Positions 32,675 to 41,242 of a DNA stretch of 64,000 bases are shown here, piece by piece. Made by a program: the position numbers and the translations under genes. Position 1 is the stretch's first letter, and every line of letters begins with the position of its first letter. Origin of the DNA: Acidovorax sp. YS12 (GTDB taxonomy: Bacteria; Pseudomonadota; Gammaproteobacteria; Burkholderiales; Burkholderiaceae_C); contig CP053915.1 of the NCBI GenBank assembly GCA_021496925.1, forward strand, positions 496,001 to 560,000. Direction: 5' to 3'. The notes beneath the pieces were generated by a model. The model had not been told where the DNA came from. It saw only the letters and a list, made by a program, of their open reading frames with translations, and made no database searches.

Positions 32675-34128
32675 CATGGACGTCTCCAGAAGAGCAAGAT
32701 TCGGCGGTGTGAAGGTCTGAAGGGTTTGCAGTCTTACATACGGCCTGTCGGTGCAGGGGTTTCGTCCTGCTGGCTCTGATGGCATTCGCGGGTGAGGATC
32801 CTGTCTGCATATCGGGCTTGATGCCCTTTATCCCTATCGGATTGCCCCCACCCCGGTTTGACCTGTTGACCCATCACATCGCTTGTTGCGTGCTCTCCTT
32901 CAAAACGGTTTCTTGGCGTTTGGTGTGTTCAGATCATCGTTGCGGTCTTAGGCTGCGGCGATGTCAACCGGATTCCATCTCACCGGGTCGAAGGTCTTGC
33001 CTTTGACAAGGACTGCCCAAGCTGTTCGGGCCAGTTTGTTGGCCAGTGCTGCGACCACTACGCTGTAGGGGCGGCGCAGTAAAAGCCGCTCGGTCCAGCC
33101 GCTTCGCTGACTTCTGGCAATGACCGAGCGAGCACCGTGCATCAACATGGTCCTCACATAGGGGTCGCCGCGCTTGGAGATCCCCAACTGCCGGGTCTTC
33201 CCGCCGGTGCCAGTCTGTCGGGGCGTCAGACCCAGCCAGGCGGCAAACTGCCTGCCCGAATCGAAGCTGGACAGATCGGTCGCTGTGGACACCAAGGCTG
33301 TCGCGGTCAACGGACCGATGCCCGGGATGGCTTGCAGTGCCTGCATGTGCTGGTTCTGCTTGACCATCGAAGCCAGGCGTTTGTCCAACTGGTCGATGTC
33401 GTCCTGCAGACTGTCGATGCGACGCAGTTGATCCTGAACGCTGACAACCACCACCTCGGGCAGCTTCGCCTGTTCCTGGGCTTTGGCCAGTTCGTCGTGA
33501 ATGTGCTTGAGCAACACGCGATGCCCCTCGGGCAGCACGATGCCGAACTCGTAGAGCAAGCCGCGCAACGCGTTGGTTTGCATGATGCGCACCTTCATGA
33601 GCTGAGCACGCATGCGGTGCAGGGTCAGACAGGCTTGCTGCTGCTCGTTCTTGACCGGCACGGCCTTGATGTGAGGTTGCTGGGCCGCGACCCAGATGGC
33701 CTGGGCATCACGGGCATCGGTCTTGTCGCGCAGGACAAAGGGACGGACATGTCTGGCAGGCAGCAGCTTCACTTCATGCCCCAGTGCCTGCAGCGTTCTG
33801 GCCCAATGGTGTGCACCGCCACAGGCCTCCATCGCGACAAGCGAGCTGTGACGATTGGCAAAGAACGTGGTAACCCGGTCACGCCTGAGTTTGTGTCGTG
33901 TGACCTCGCCGGTCTCTGCGTCCGTTACGTGCAGCTGGAACACGTTCTTGGCAATATCCATTCCGATGACTGGCAGCGTTGCGGTAGATTGCATGGTGGG
34001 GCCTCCGGTTCTCCAGTGGTTGCGACGAACTTCCACTTTGGCACTTTGATGCCGTTACCGCGAGGCCCCACTTTGTATCGATTCATGGGCCAGCGCCATC
34101 AACGGCGGTGTAGGTGGAGACGTCCATG
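32675..34128 (-). mobile_element. IS110/IS1111-type insertion sequence
   Basis: A 13-bp inverted repeat, CATGGACGTCTCC at 32675-32687 and its exact inverse at 34116-34128, brackets the transposase gene. Sub-terminal repeats of this size mark the IS1111 subgroup; true ends probably lie some bases outside. The left boundary almost touches the right end of the IS701-type element. No target duplication was sought because this family usually makes none. Confidence 0.75.
32948..33994 (-). CDS. IS110-family transposase (DEDD / Transposase_20)
   Basis: 348 residues. The N-terminal RuvC-like DEDD domain starts GMDIAKNVFQLHV; TDARDAQAIW lies in the middle. The C-terminal Transposase_20 domain has AIPGIGPLTATALVS and a serine-containing FAAWLGLTPRQ. 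The ATG at 33994 gives the family start; a longer frame from 34036 adds 14 untypical residues. The 288-bp stretch between the gene end and the left inverted repeat is non-coding, as in related elements. Confidence 0.92.
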   Translation of the reverse strand: MQSTATLPVIGMDIAKNVFQLHVTDAETGEVTRHKLRRDRVTTFFANRHSSLVAMEACGGAHHWARTLQALGHEVKLLPARHVRPFVLRDKTDARDAQAIWVAAQQPHIKAVPVKNEQQQACLTLHRMRAQLMKVRIMQTNALRGLLYEFGIVLPEGHRVLLKHIHDELAKAQEQAKLPEVVVVSVQDQLRRIDSLQDDIDQLDKRLASMVKQNQHMQALQAIPGIGPLTATALVSTATDLSSFDSGRQFAAWLGLTPRQTGTGGKTRQLGISKRGDPYVRTMLMHGARSVIARSQRSGWTERLLLRRPYSVVVAALANKLARTAWAVLVKGKTFDPVRWNPVDIAAA

Positions 34129-34365
34129 CCATCTGCAAAACCCCATTCGCCAAACCGGCACAGCCTGATGTTGAGCGCAGGGTCACCTGATGCCTGCGCA
34201 ATCCGCTTTTCGGGGGATTACCGTGCCAGTTGATCTTGCCTGGATGGCTTTGATTACCTTACCTGCACTTGCCCTTTTGCGGGTTTGTCAAAAGAGCTAT
34301 ATCGGTTGAGCGCTCCTTCTTCCAAGATCTCCTGTCGCAGCTTTATCCTGTTTCAGGAGATCACC
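34129..34365. other. intergenic stretch beyond the IS1111-type element
   Basis: About 240 bp of lower GC content with no convincing gene. It includes the outer end of the insertion sequence and then sequence I cannot place. No tRNA-like fold, promoter or repeat was recognised. Confidence 0.4.
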
Positions 34366-34509
34366 ATGCTTGTGAGCAACGCATGTGCGCAGGAGATGGC
34401 CCTGACGTCATCACGGCGCCTGCCGCGCTTGATCTGCGCGGCCTTTGCAGAAGCAGCATGCAAGGGTTTTCACTTATTTGAAACCGCGACGATTTGCACG
34501 GATTCTTAA
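34366..34509 (+). CDS. possible 47-residue protein, unknown
   Basis: The reason to list it is a well-placed AGGAGA five bases before the ATG. The predicted product (MLVSNACAQEMALTSSRR...) shows no motif I recognise and has no membrane segment or signal. It overlaps the next frame by nothing and could equally be chance in debris between insertion elements and dgt. Confidence 0.2.
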   Translation: MLVSNACAQEMALTSSRRLPRLICAAFAEAACKGFHLFETATICTDS

Positions 34510-34516
34510 ATTACCC

Positions 34517-34831
34517 GTGTGGGCCTACGAGCCCAGCACGGGGGAATACGTCGCCATCCGCCAGACCCTGGCCGAGCCCGACCCGCTGCGCCTGGCGTGG
34601 CGCCAGTGCATCAAGGACACGGTGCACGCCGTCGTCACCCTGCCCGGCGTCGATGCCGTGGGCCTGGTGGAGCAGGCTGTGGCCGGCCACGTGTCCGAGG
34701 CCGAGCGTGCGGCGGTGCAGGCCCTCATCCTCGACGAACTGTTGCGCCTGCACGAAGGCGTGCTGGCCCGCTATGGCCTGCGGCCCGGCCAGTGGCGCGC
34801 GTGGGTGGCGGCGGCGTTAAGGCGACGCTGA
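34517..34831 (+). pseudogene. hypothetical ORF, probably 5'-truncated
   Basis: 104 residues from GTG; the frame is open to 34445 but upstream codons look non-coding. Codon use is that of a normal high-GC gene, the product is helical and acidic (TLAEPDPLRLAWRQ, AERAAVQALILDELL), and no family is recognised. It starts abruptly just after low-GC sequence near the insertion elements, which suggests the 3' end of a disrupted gene. The stop lies at the edge of a repeat copy. Confidence 0.4.
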
Positions 34832-34872
34832 GCCAGTCCCTGCGATGGCGCGCGCCCTGGTTCGGGATGGGC
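34821..34872 (+). repeat. 50-bp repeat shared with the yebC upstream region
   Basis: GGCGACGCTGAGCCAGTCCC, then a segment through TTCGGGATGGG, is an inverse near-copy of 7655-7704 (only a few differences). A third, partial copy lies inverted at 35080-35110, so 34821-35110 is framed by inverted repeats. The ~200 bp between holds no recognised gene. Confidence 0.7.
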
Positions 34873-35079
34873 TGTAAGAACGTGTTTACGATCTTTTCAT
34901 GGTGCCCGTTGCCCCGCAAAGGCCGTGGCTGCAAGGCGCCCACCGCAAGCCGCACTGGTGGGCGGCGAGGATAGACAATGGCGCAGACGCTGCCTTTGCG
35001 TGGCAACCCTCCGGGCAAGGCAGCAGAAAGCTGCACTCTTCGTTGCGCGCCTTGCCGCCACCAGCATGGCCTGCGGCGC

Positions 35080-35110
35080 ACGCCATCGCAGGGACTGGCT
35101 CAGCGTCGCC
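35080..35110 (-). repeat. partial copy of the 50-bp repeat
   Basis: CACGCCATCGCAGGGACTGG followed by CTCAGCGTCGCC is the inverse of the first ~30 bases of 34821-34872. It ends one base before the dgt stop codon. Confidence 0.65.
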
Positions 35111-36433
35111 TCAAAACCCTGACGTATCCCGCGCCAGCGCCAGCGCGTAGTTGTCCGTCATGCCGCCGATGAAATCGAGCGCTTCGAGAAAGGCGTGGTA
35201 TTTGCTGCCGCCCGCGCGCGGCGGCTTGTCCAGCAGCCGCAGCACCCGTTTCTGCCGCTCGCTCAGGCCCTGTCCGCGATGGAGGCCGTCGATGGCGGGA
35301 ATGAGCATCGACAGCAGATGGTGCAGGCAGGGGTAGGCGCCTATTTCCTGCTTGATCTTGCTGGGGTGCGTGTAGATGCGTTCCCCGGCGAAGGCCTTCG
35401 ACGCTTTCAGCGACAGCGCGCAGTCGGCGCTGGAGCCCTGGAAGAAATCCGCCTGCGCGTATTCGCCCGCCAGGATGGCGTCGTGGTTGCGCATGAATTC
35501 ATTGCTGGCGTATTCCACGCAATCGCCAATGAAAATGCTGCGCAGCGCCGCACAGCGCTGCCGGGGTTCCATGGCGTAGCTGCCCAGCCGGGGCCGGTAG
35601 GGCTGGAGCTGTTCCTCGAATTCGGTGGTGGAGATGATGCCCATCTCCACCGCGTCCTCCAGGTCCAGCACCGAGTAGCAGATGTCATCGGCCGCCTCCA
35701 TCAGGTACGACAGCGGGTGCCGGGCCCAGCGGCGGTCCGTCTCCAGCGCCTTCAGGCCCAGTTCGCCCGCCACCGCCTTGAAGTAGGGCAGCTCGGACTG
35801 GTAGATGTTGAACTTGCCCTTGGGGCCGGACTGGTTCGACGTCCAGGGGTACTTCAGCAGCGCGCCGATGCTGGCGCAGGACAGGCGCATGCCGCCCATG
35901 CCGGTATACATCTCGGTCGTGCAGACGATGCGCAGGGCGTGCGCGTTGCCCTCGTAGGTCTGCAGGTCGCGCACCTCGGCGGCGGCCATGCCGTCGAGGT
36001 AGCGCGCGTTTTCCGGCTGGCGGAACCATTCGCGCAGCGCGTCCTCGCCGGTGTGGCCGAACGGCGGGTTGCCGATGTCGTGCGCCAGGCACGCCACCTG
36101 CACGATGGCACCGATGTCGTAGGGCGTGAACGCCTCGGGCAGCGCGCCGCGCGCCTTCAGCGCCTCGCCCACCTTGATGCCGATGCTGCGGCCCACGGCG
36201 GCCACCTCGACGCTGTGCGTCAGCCGGTTGTGGATGTGGTCGTTCTGCGCCAGCGGGTGCACCTGGGTCTTGCGGCCCAGGCGGCGGAAGGCGCGCGAGA
36301 AAACCACGCGGTCGTGGTCCTGTTGGTATTCCGAGCGGCTCTGGTTGCTGCCCTGGTTGCGCGAGCGGTAGTCCGAAACCTGTCCGTCTTCCACCTTGAA
36401 CTTGCGCGTGGACAGGAGATTTTTCCATTGCAT
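35111..36433 (-). CDS. dgt: deoxyguanosinetriphosphate triphosphohydrolase-like protein
   Basis: 440 residues. The HD-domain metal site is clear: RLTHSVEVA, HDIGNPPFGHTGE and later EAADDICYSVLDLEDAVE. Dgt-type enzymes cleave dGTP (or other dNTPs) to the nucleoside and triphosphate, controlling dNTP pools. The start at ATG 36433 is preceded by AAGGAGG with good spacing; an ATG six codons upstream overlaps that site. It stands alone, its end next to repeat copies. Confidence 0.93.
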   Translation of the reverse strand: MQWKNLLSTRKFKVEDGQVSDYRSRNQGSNQSRSEYQQDHDRVVFSRAFRRLGRKTQVHPLAQNDHIHNRLTHSVEVAAVGRSIGIKVGEALKARGALPEAFTPYDIGAIVQVACLAHDIGNPPFGHTGEDALREWFRQPENARYLDGMAAAEVRDLQTYEGNAHALRIVCTTEMYTGMGGMRLSCASIGALLKYPWTSNQSGPKGKFNIYQSELPYFKAVAGELGLKALETDRRWARHPLSYLMEAADDICYSVLDLEDAVEMGIISTTEFEEQLQPYRPRLGSYAMEPRQRCAALRSIFIGDCVEYASNEFMRNHDAILAGEYAQADFFQGSSADCALSLKASKAFAGERIYTHPSKIKQEIGAYPCLHHLLSMLIPAIDGLHRGQGLSERQKRVLRLLDKPPRAGGSKYHAFLEALDFIGGMTDNYALALARDTSGF

Positions 36434-36466
36434 ACAGGGCCTCCTTGGCATGCCCTGCTTTTTACT

Positions 36467-37447
36467 CTACTTTTGAGAGCTGCCCGCGCTTTCCCAGCAA
36501 GGGCTAGGGCCTGTTTTTGCTTGCAATGCGGGAGCCGTCTTGCGCCGGCTGATGAGCAGCACCCCGGCCAGCACCAGCGCCGCGCCGCCGATCTGCCACC
36601 ACGACAGCGGCTCGTCCAGCAGCCAGCTGCTGAAGAAAATGGTCAGCATCGGGCCCAAGGTGCCGATGAGCGCGGTCTTGGACGCGCCGATGCGCCGGAT
36701 CGCCGCCGAGGTCATGAACACCGGCAGCACCGTCGAGAAAATCGCCATGGCCAGGGCGTGCAGGTACACCGGCACCGGCTGCACCAGCGCCCCCAGCGGC
36801 TGCGTGGCGGTGAAGTGCCCGAGCGACGCCAGCGTGGACACCAGCAGCGCCAGCGCCGTGAAGCGCGCCGCGCCCAGGCGCTGGATGGCGGGCTCGCTGC
36901 CCGCCTGGTAGAAGGCGTAGGACACAGCCGAGCCGAACACGAACCCGGCGCCGATGAGCACCGCGCGCGTGTCGCCGGCCAGCTGCAGGTCGTGCGCGAA
37001 GGCCAGGCCGATGCCCGCGTACGACAGCAGCAGCGCGCCGATCTCGCGCCGCGAGGCCGTCTTGCCCAGGAACAGCACGCCGATCACGATGGTCAGCGTG
37101 GGGTAGGTGAACAGGATCAGCCGCTCCAGGCTGGCGCTGATGTACTGCAGGCCCATGAAGTCGAGGATGCTCGCGCCGTAGTAGCCCAGCAGGCCCAGCG
37201 CCAGCACCAGCAGCCCGTCGCGCGCGCGCAGCGGCTGCAGCGCGCTGCTGGCGCGCCAGCCAACCCAGACGAAGAACGGCATGGAAAACGCCATGCGCAG
37301 CGCCAGCAGCGTGACCGAATCCACCGGCACCGCCTGGGGCACGGCATAGGCGAGCTTGACGAAGATGGCTTTGAACGAGAACCCCAGCGCCGCCAGCAGG
37401 GCGAAGGCGAGGCCAAGGCGTTCGGAGGACCAGTGTTTCCAGGGCAT
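36467..37447 (-). CDS. EamA/DMT-family exporter
   Basis: 326 residues with ten membrane helices in two EamA repeats (about 10-145 and 160-300). Substrates of this superfamily (amino acids, metabolites) cannot be read from sequence. The last ~15 residues (TGPSPCWESAGSSQ) are encoded by a dispersed repeat, so the original stop may have been lost or replaced. It diverges from a LysR gene, its likely regulator. Confidence 0.88.
   Translation of the reverse strand: MPWKHWSSERLGLAFALLAALGFSFKAIFVKLAYAVPQAVPVDSVTLLALRMAFSMPFFVWVGWRASSALQPLRARDGLLVLALGLLGYYGASILDFMGLQYISASLERLILFTYPTLTIVIGVLFLGKTASRREIGALLLSYAGIGLAFAHDLQLAGDTRAVLIGAGFVFGSAVSYAFYQAGSEPAIQRLGAARFTALALLVSTLASLGHFTATQPLGALVQPVPVYLHALAMAIFSTVLPVFMTSAAIRRIGASKTALIGTLGPMLTIFFSSWLLDEPLSWWQIGGAALVLAGVLLISRRKTAPALQAKTGPSPCWESAGSSQK
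36475..36518 (+). repeat. dispersed ~45-bp repeat, copy 7 (in EamA 3' end)
   Basis: GAGAGCTGCCCGCGCTTTCC, then AGCAAGGGCTAGGGCC. A diverged family member overlapping the last codons of the EamA gene. Confidence 0.65.
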
Positions 37448-37561
37448 GGGGCAGGGGCAAGGAGGGCAGGGCACGGTGCGCATGCGCCAAAACCGAAGGC
37501 AGCGCACACAGGCCGCCATGGTGCGGGCATTTGCTGCAGGGCACAATTGCCCATTCGGCAA

Positions 37562-37590
37562 GCGTGCGTTCGCCAAAACCGAACGCACGC
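37562..37590. promoter_or_regulatory. inverted repeat in the EamA-LysR divergent promoter region
   Basis: GCGTGCGTTCG and CGAACGCACGC are perfect 11-bp arms with a 7-base centre, 26 bp before the LysR ATG. Part of the right side (CGCCAAAACCGAA) is repeated directly at about 37488. LysR proteins bind dyads of this kind, often T-N11-A; here it may be the autoregulatory and exporter operator. Confidence 0.5.
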
Positions 37591-37615
37591 GCCCGTTCCT
37601 TGCACCACCGCCGCC

Positions 37616-38515
37616 ATGAGCTATGACCTGACCGACCTGCGCCTGTTCGTCGCCATCGCCGAAGAGGGCAACCTCACCCGGGGCGCCGCGCGGGCGTTCC
37701 TGGCGCCGTCGTCGGCCAGCCACCGCCTGCGGCGGCTGGAAGACGCGCTGCACACCGCGCTGTTCGAGCGCCAGACGCGCGGCGTGGCCCTGACGCCCGC
37801 AGGCGAGGCGCTGCTGCGCAACGCGCGCCAGGTGCTGGCCAGCCTGGAGCAGCTGCACGCCAACCTGTCGCCGTTCGCCAGCGGCATTCGCGGCCACGTC
37901 AGCCTGTGGGCCAACACGCACGCCACGCACACCTTCCTGCCCGACGACCTGGCGGGCTTTCTGCGCCAGCAGCCGCAGGTGCGCGTGACGCTGGAGGAGC
38001 GCACCAGCACCGACATCGTCGTGGCCGTGGCCGGCGGCGAGATCGAGGTGGGCGTGCTGGCCGACAGCGGGCACAGCGCCGGGGTGGACCTGCGGCCCTA
38101 CCGGCAGGACCGGCTGGTGCTCATCGTGCCCCGGGGCCATGCGCTGGCCGGGCGCGCGCAGGCGGGTTTCGCCGAGGTGCTCGGCCACCCCTTCGTCATG
38201 CTGCACGCGGGCTCGGCCATCCACACCTTCACCATGAACGCGGCGGCAGCGCTGGGGCGGCACCTGGATGTGCGCATCCAGGTGCGCAGCTTCGAGGCCG
38301 TGTGCCGCATGGTGGCGGCGGGCGTGGGCATCGGCATGGTGCCGCGCAGCGCGGTGCGCCAGGCCGGGCTGGGCGAGCCGCCCGTGGTGCTGGAGGTGGA
38401 CGAACCCTGGGCCCAGCGCGACCTGCAGATCTGCACCCGCCGCGGCGCGCCGCTCTCCGGCTTTGCCCAGGCGCTGGTGGCGCACCTGGCGGCCAGCGCG
38501 CAGGCGCCGGGCTGA
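37616..38515 (+). CDS. LysR-family transcriptional regulator
   Basis: 299 residues. N-terminal winged helix-turn-helix (about 5-62; FVAIAEEGNLTRGAARAFLA...SSASHRLRRLE), then a two-lobed substrate-binding domain. The divergent arrangement with the EamA exporter is typical of LysR regulation of the neighbouring transporter. The effector is unknown. Confidence 0.93.
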   Translation: MSYDLTDLRLFVAIAEEGNLTRGAARAFLAPSSASHRLRRLEDALHTALFERQTRGVALTPAGEALLRNARQVLASLEQLHANLSPFASGIRGHVSLWANTHATHTFLPDDLAGFLRQQPQVRVTLEERTSTDIVVAVAGGEIEVGVLADSGHSAGVDLRPYRQDRLVLIVPRGHALAGRAQAGFAEVLGHPFVMLHAGSAIHTFTMNAAAALGRHLDVRIQVRSFEAVCRMVAAGVGIGMVPRSAVRQAGLGEPPVVLEVDEPWAQRDLQICTRRGAPLSGFAQALVAHLAASAQAPG

Positions 38516-38529
38516 GCATGCTTCATAAT

Positions 38530-38574
38530 TGATAGCTGCCAGCGCTTGCCAGATAAGCGCTGGAGGCCAAAAAC
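38530..38574 (+). repeat. dispersed ~45-bp repeat, copy 8
   Basis: GATAGCTGCCAGCGCTTGCC, then AGATAAGCGCTGGAGGCCAAAAA: the best consensus copy. It lies in the 74-bp gap between the LysR and methyltransferase genes. Confidence 0.85.
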
Positions 38575-38589
38575 ACCAAAACTCTTCCC

Positions 38590-39534
38590 ATGCAAGCCCT
38601 GCTCGACGCCATTGCCGCCATGCCCCTGCCCACCGATGCCCGGCGCATCTTCCATGGCCGCGGCGGCCTGTACCCGGGGTGCGAGCCGTGGACGCTGGAC
38701 GTGTTTCCCCCCGTGTTCGTGCTGACCAGCTTCGCGCCTGCCGCCGAGGCGCAGCTGGACGCCGTGGGCGCCGCGCTGCAGGCGCGCTGGGCGCAACTGG
38801 CGCCGGGGCAGGCGCTGAACTGGGTGTTCCAGCACCGGGGCGAGGCGCTGCGCCTGGAGGGGCGCAGCGACACCCGCCTGATGGCGGGCGGCGTGCCCGA
38901 GCCGCACGTGGTGGCCGAAGACGGCGCGCGCTACCGCGTGCACGTGCTCAAGGGGCAGAACCACGGCCTGTTCCTCGACATGGCCGAGGGCCGCCGCTGG
39001 GTGGCGCGCCACGTGGCCGCGTACCGCGCCGCCACGGGCCGGGGCGCCAGGGTGCTGAACCTGTTCGCCTACACCTGCGCCTTCTCGGTGGCGGCGCTGC
39101 GCGCCGGCGCGGCCCAGGTGGTGAACGTGGACATGGGGCGCGGCGCCATCGCCAGCGGCCAGCACAACCACCAGCTCAACGGGCTGGCGGACGCGCGCTT
39201 CCTGGCGCACGACATCTTCAGCTCCTGGGGCAAGATCACGCGCGGCGGGCCATACGACCTGGTGATCGCCGACCCGCCGAGCTACCAGAAGGGCAGCTTC
39301 GTTGCCACCAAGGACTACGCGCGCCTGGCGCGCCGCCTGCCGGACCTGCTGGCGCCCGGCGGCCACGCGCTGCTGTGCCTGAACGCGCCGGAGCTGGGCA
39401 GCGCTTTCCTCCAGGCGCAGGTGCTTGCCGAGGCGCCAGGGCTGGCGTTCGTGGCGCGGGTGGAAAACCCGCCGGTGTTCGCCGACGTGGACGGCGAGCG
39501 TGCGCTGAAGGTGCTGGTGTTCCGCGCGCCGTGA
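38590..39534 (+). CDS. class I SAM-dependent methyltransferase (RlmI/RlmK-like)
   Basis: 314 residues. SAM-binding region VLNLFAYTCAFSVAALRAGA, acidic VVNVDMGRGAI, and catalytic-type motif VIADPPSYQKGSF. This matches the methyltransferase half of RlmI-family rRNA m5C/m7G enzymes; the N-terminal PUA domain of RlmI is absent and replaced by ~100 residues of other sequence. Target RNA is unknown. Confidence 0.85.
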   Translation: MQALLDAIAAMPLPTDARRIFHGRGGLYPGCEPWTLDVFPPVFVLTSFAPAAEAQLDAVGAALQARWAQLAPGQALNWVFQHRGEALRLEGRSDTRLMAGGVPEPHVVAEDGARYRVHVLKGQNHGLFLDMAEGRRWVARHVAAYRAATGRGARVLNLFAYTCAFSVAALRAGAAQVVNVDMGRGAIASGQHNHQLNGLADARFLAHDIFSSWGKITRGGPYDLVIADPPSYQKGSFVATKDYARLARRLPDLLAPGGHALLCLNAPELGSAFLQAQVLAEAPGLAFVARVENPPVFADVDGERALKVLVFRAP

Positions 39535-39551
39535 GCCTGACGGCGCCCATG

Positions 39552-39609
39552 ATTGCTCCTGAAAAAGGAGCTTTCAGCGCTTTCCAGCAAAGGCTTTGCG
39601 CCTGATTTG
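39552..39609 (+). repeat. dispersed repeat, copy 9 (diverged, with extra hairpin)
   Basis: GCTCCTGAAAAAGGAGC hairpin followed by TTTCAGCGCTTTCCAGCAAA. The same hairpin-plus-core arrangement occurs at 45178-45238. It lies between convergent genes and may help terminate transcription. Confidence 0.65.
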
Positions 39610-39621
39610 AAAGGATAAATA

Positions 39622-40134
39622 TCAGGCGCCTGGTGGCGCGGGCAGCGCCAGCCCCGCCGCCTGCGCCACGCGCACGCAGTCGCGCAGGTGCTGCTCGCCC
39701 AGGTAGCGCAGCGTGGCATAGCCCAGCGCGGCCGAGGCGGCCTGGCCCGCCAGCGGCACGTATTTGGCCGCCTGCTGGGCCGACAGGCGCAGGCCCACGG
39801 CCTGCGCGGTGCGCAGCACCAGCTCGCGCGTGATGAACTTGCCGATCAGCGCCGAGCCCACCAGCGCCACGGCCTTCTGCACCTGCTCGCGCTGCTGCGG
39901 CGCCAGCCGGTCGATCTGCGCGGGCGTCAGGCCGAATTCGGCGTTGATCCGCGGAATCAGGCGCGAGAGCAGGGCGGCGTCCACCGCCCAGTCCAGGCCC
40001 GGCACGGGCACCACCCCGGCGGCGGCGGCCACCAGGGCGCGGCGGTGCAGCAGCTTGCGGCTGCGCTCCACGGCGGCCAGCAGCGGCGGCGAATCGGCCG
40101 CCATCTGGCGCGCGTCGGGGGCCTTGGCCGCCAT
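39622..40134 (-). CDS. conserved hypothetical, possible DUF697-like membrane-associated protein
   Basis: 170 residues. The first half holds a hydrophobic Ala/Val-rich segment (VAAAAGVVPVPGLDWAVDAAL) typical of the DUF697-like domains attached to GTPases; another Gly/Ala-rich helix lies near YVPLAGQAASAALGYATL. No GTPase domain is present. It starts two bases beyond the end of the GlsB gene and is probably co-transcribed. Function not known. Confidence 0.65.
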   Translation of the reverse strand: MAAKAPDARQMAADSPPLLAAVERSRKLLHRRALVAAAAGVVPVPGLDWAVDAALLSRLIPRINAEFGLTPAQIDRLAPQQREQVQKAVALVGSALIGKFITRELVLRTAQAVGLRLSAQQAAKYVPLAGQAASAALGYATLRYLGEQHLRDCVRVAQAAGLALPAPPGA

Positions 40135-40136
40135 CG

Positions 40137-40394
40137 TCAGCGGCCCGCGCGGCCCTTGACCAGGCCGTAGAGCGCCAGCAGCACGATGGCGCCGACCACC
40201 GAGGCGATCCAGCCCGCCACCTCGCCCTCGCGGTACCAGCCCAGCGCGGTGCCCGCGTAGTTGGCGACGAACGCGCCCGCCACGCCCAGCAGCGAGGTCA
40301 TGACGATGCCCAGCTTGTCGTCGCCGGGCTTGAGCGCGCGTGCGATCAGGCCCACGATGAAGCCCACGATGAGAGTGCCCAGGAGAGAGAGCAT
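40137..40394 (-). CDS. GlsB/YeaQ/YmgE-family membrane protein
   Basis: 85 residues with three Gly-rich helices; LGTLIVGFIVGLIARALKPG and the TSLLGVAGAFV segment are hallmarks of this stress-related transglycosylase-associated family (Pfam Transgly_assoc). AGGAA lies nine bases before the ATG. The molecular role is not known. First gene of a two-gene unit. Confidence 0.9.
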   Translation of the reverse strand: MLSLLGTLIVGFIVGLIARALKPGDDKLGIVMTSLLGVAGAFVANYAGTALGWYREGEVAGWIASVVGAIVLLALYGLVKGRAGR

Positions 40395-40463
40395 GGGGGT
40401 TCCTGCAAAGTCGTAAAGGCCCCGACTGTACGCATTTGCGCGCGGCGCTGCAGGGCGCGCCCC

Positions 40464-40492
40464 AAAAAGCACACAGGCCCTGAACGGGCCTG
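40464..40492 (-). terminator. intrinsic terminator after the NlpC/P60 gene
   Basis: On the minus strand, CAGGCCC-GTTCA-GGGCCTG followed by TGTGC and five T. It begins 26 bp beyond the stop of the leftward NlpC/P60 gene and separates it from the GlsB gene. Confidence 0.8.
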
Positions 40493-40518
40493 CGGTGCGG
40501 GGGAGGCGTTGGGAGCGC

Positions 40519-41061
40519 CTATTGGCGTGCCAGGGCCTCGGGGGTGACGCGGCGCGCGCCGTTGAAGCGCAGGCGCCAGTACGACTCGTCCATGCTTTCC
40601 ACGCGCACCTGGGAGCCGCTGCGCGGCGCGTGGATGAACTTGCCTTCGCCCACGTAGATGCCCACGTGGCTGAAGGTGCGGCGCATGGTGTTGAAGAACA
40701 CCAGGTCGCCGGGCTGCAGGTCCTGCTTGTCGATGACCTCGGTGGCCTTGGCCTGCTGCGAGGCGTTGCGCGGCAGGATCAGGCCCACGGTCTGCTCGTA
40801 CATGGCGCGCACGAAGCCGCTGCAGTCGAAGCCCGTCTCGGCGCTGTTGCCGCCACGGCGGTAGGGCACGCCCAGGAAGCCCATGGCGCTGACGACCAGG
40901 TCCGACGTGCGGCCGGCCACGTTGCTGCGCATTTCCTCGAACTGCACCAGCAGCGCTTTCTCGTGCAGGAAGCGGGACATGGAATCGTCGCTGGGTGCCG
41001 TGTCGGGCGCCGCGTGGGCGGAGGCGCATACCAGCAGGAGGAGGCATAACCATCTGGACAT
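40519..41061 (-). CDS. NlpC/P60-family cell-wall hydrolase, exported
   Basis: 180 residues. A signal peptide (LCLLLLVCASAHA) precedes the NlpC/P60 domain (about 65-180) with catalytic Cys in DCSGFV, His in SHVGIYVG and a third polar residue in FIHAP. Such enzymes cleave peptide bonds in peptidoglycan stems (gamma-D-Glu-mDAP type). The start is the ATG at 41061; upstream codons in frame would spoil the signal peptide. Confidence 0.92.
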   Translation of the reverse strand: MSRWLCLLLLVCASAHAAPDTAPSDDSMSRFLHEKALLVQFEEMRSNVAGRTSDLVVSAMGFLGVPYRRGGNSAETGFDCSGFVRAMYEQTVGLILPRNASQQAKATEVIDKQDLQPGDLVFFNTMRRTFSHVGIYVGEGKFIHAPRSGSQVRVESMDESYWRLRFNGARRVTPEALARQ

Positions 41062-41242
41062 GGGGCGCGAGGGTACCACGCCATGCCGCCCTGGCCAGCG
41101 CAACCGTCCGTAAATTTGACATGCATCAGGCCCCTTGTTCCCGCCTTTCAGGGTTTACCCGTGGCCGAAACGCCCTGCCAGCATGGGCGTGGGGTGGGCG
41201 ACAATGGTCGCTTGTTGCCCGTTTGCGAAAGAAAGAATCCCC

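Noticed and set aside
35195..37600. Forward frame running into the LysR gene (1106 codons)
   Set aside because: Only the last 300 codons are a protein; the rest is antisense to dgt and the EamA gene.
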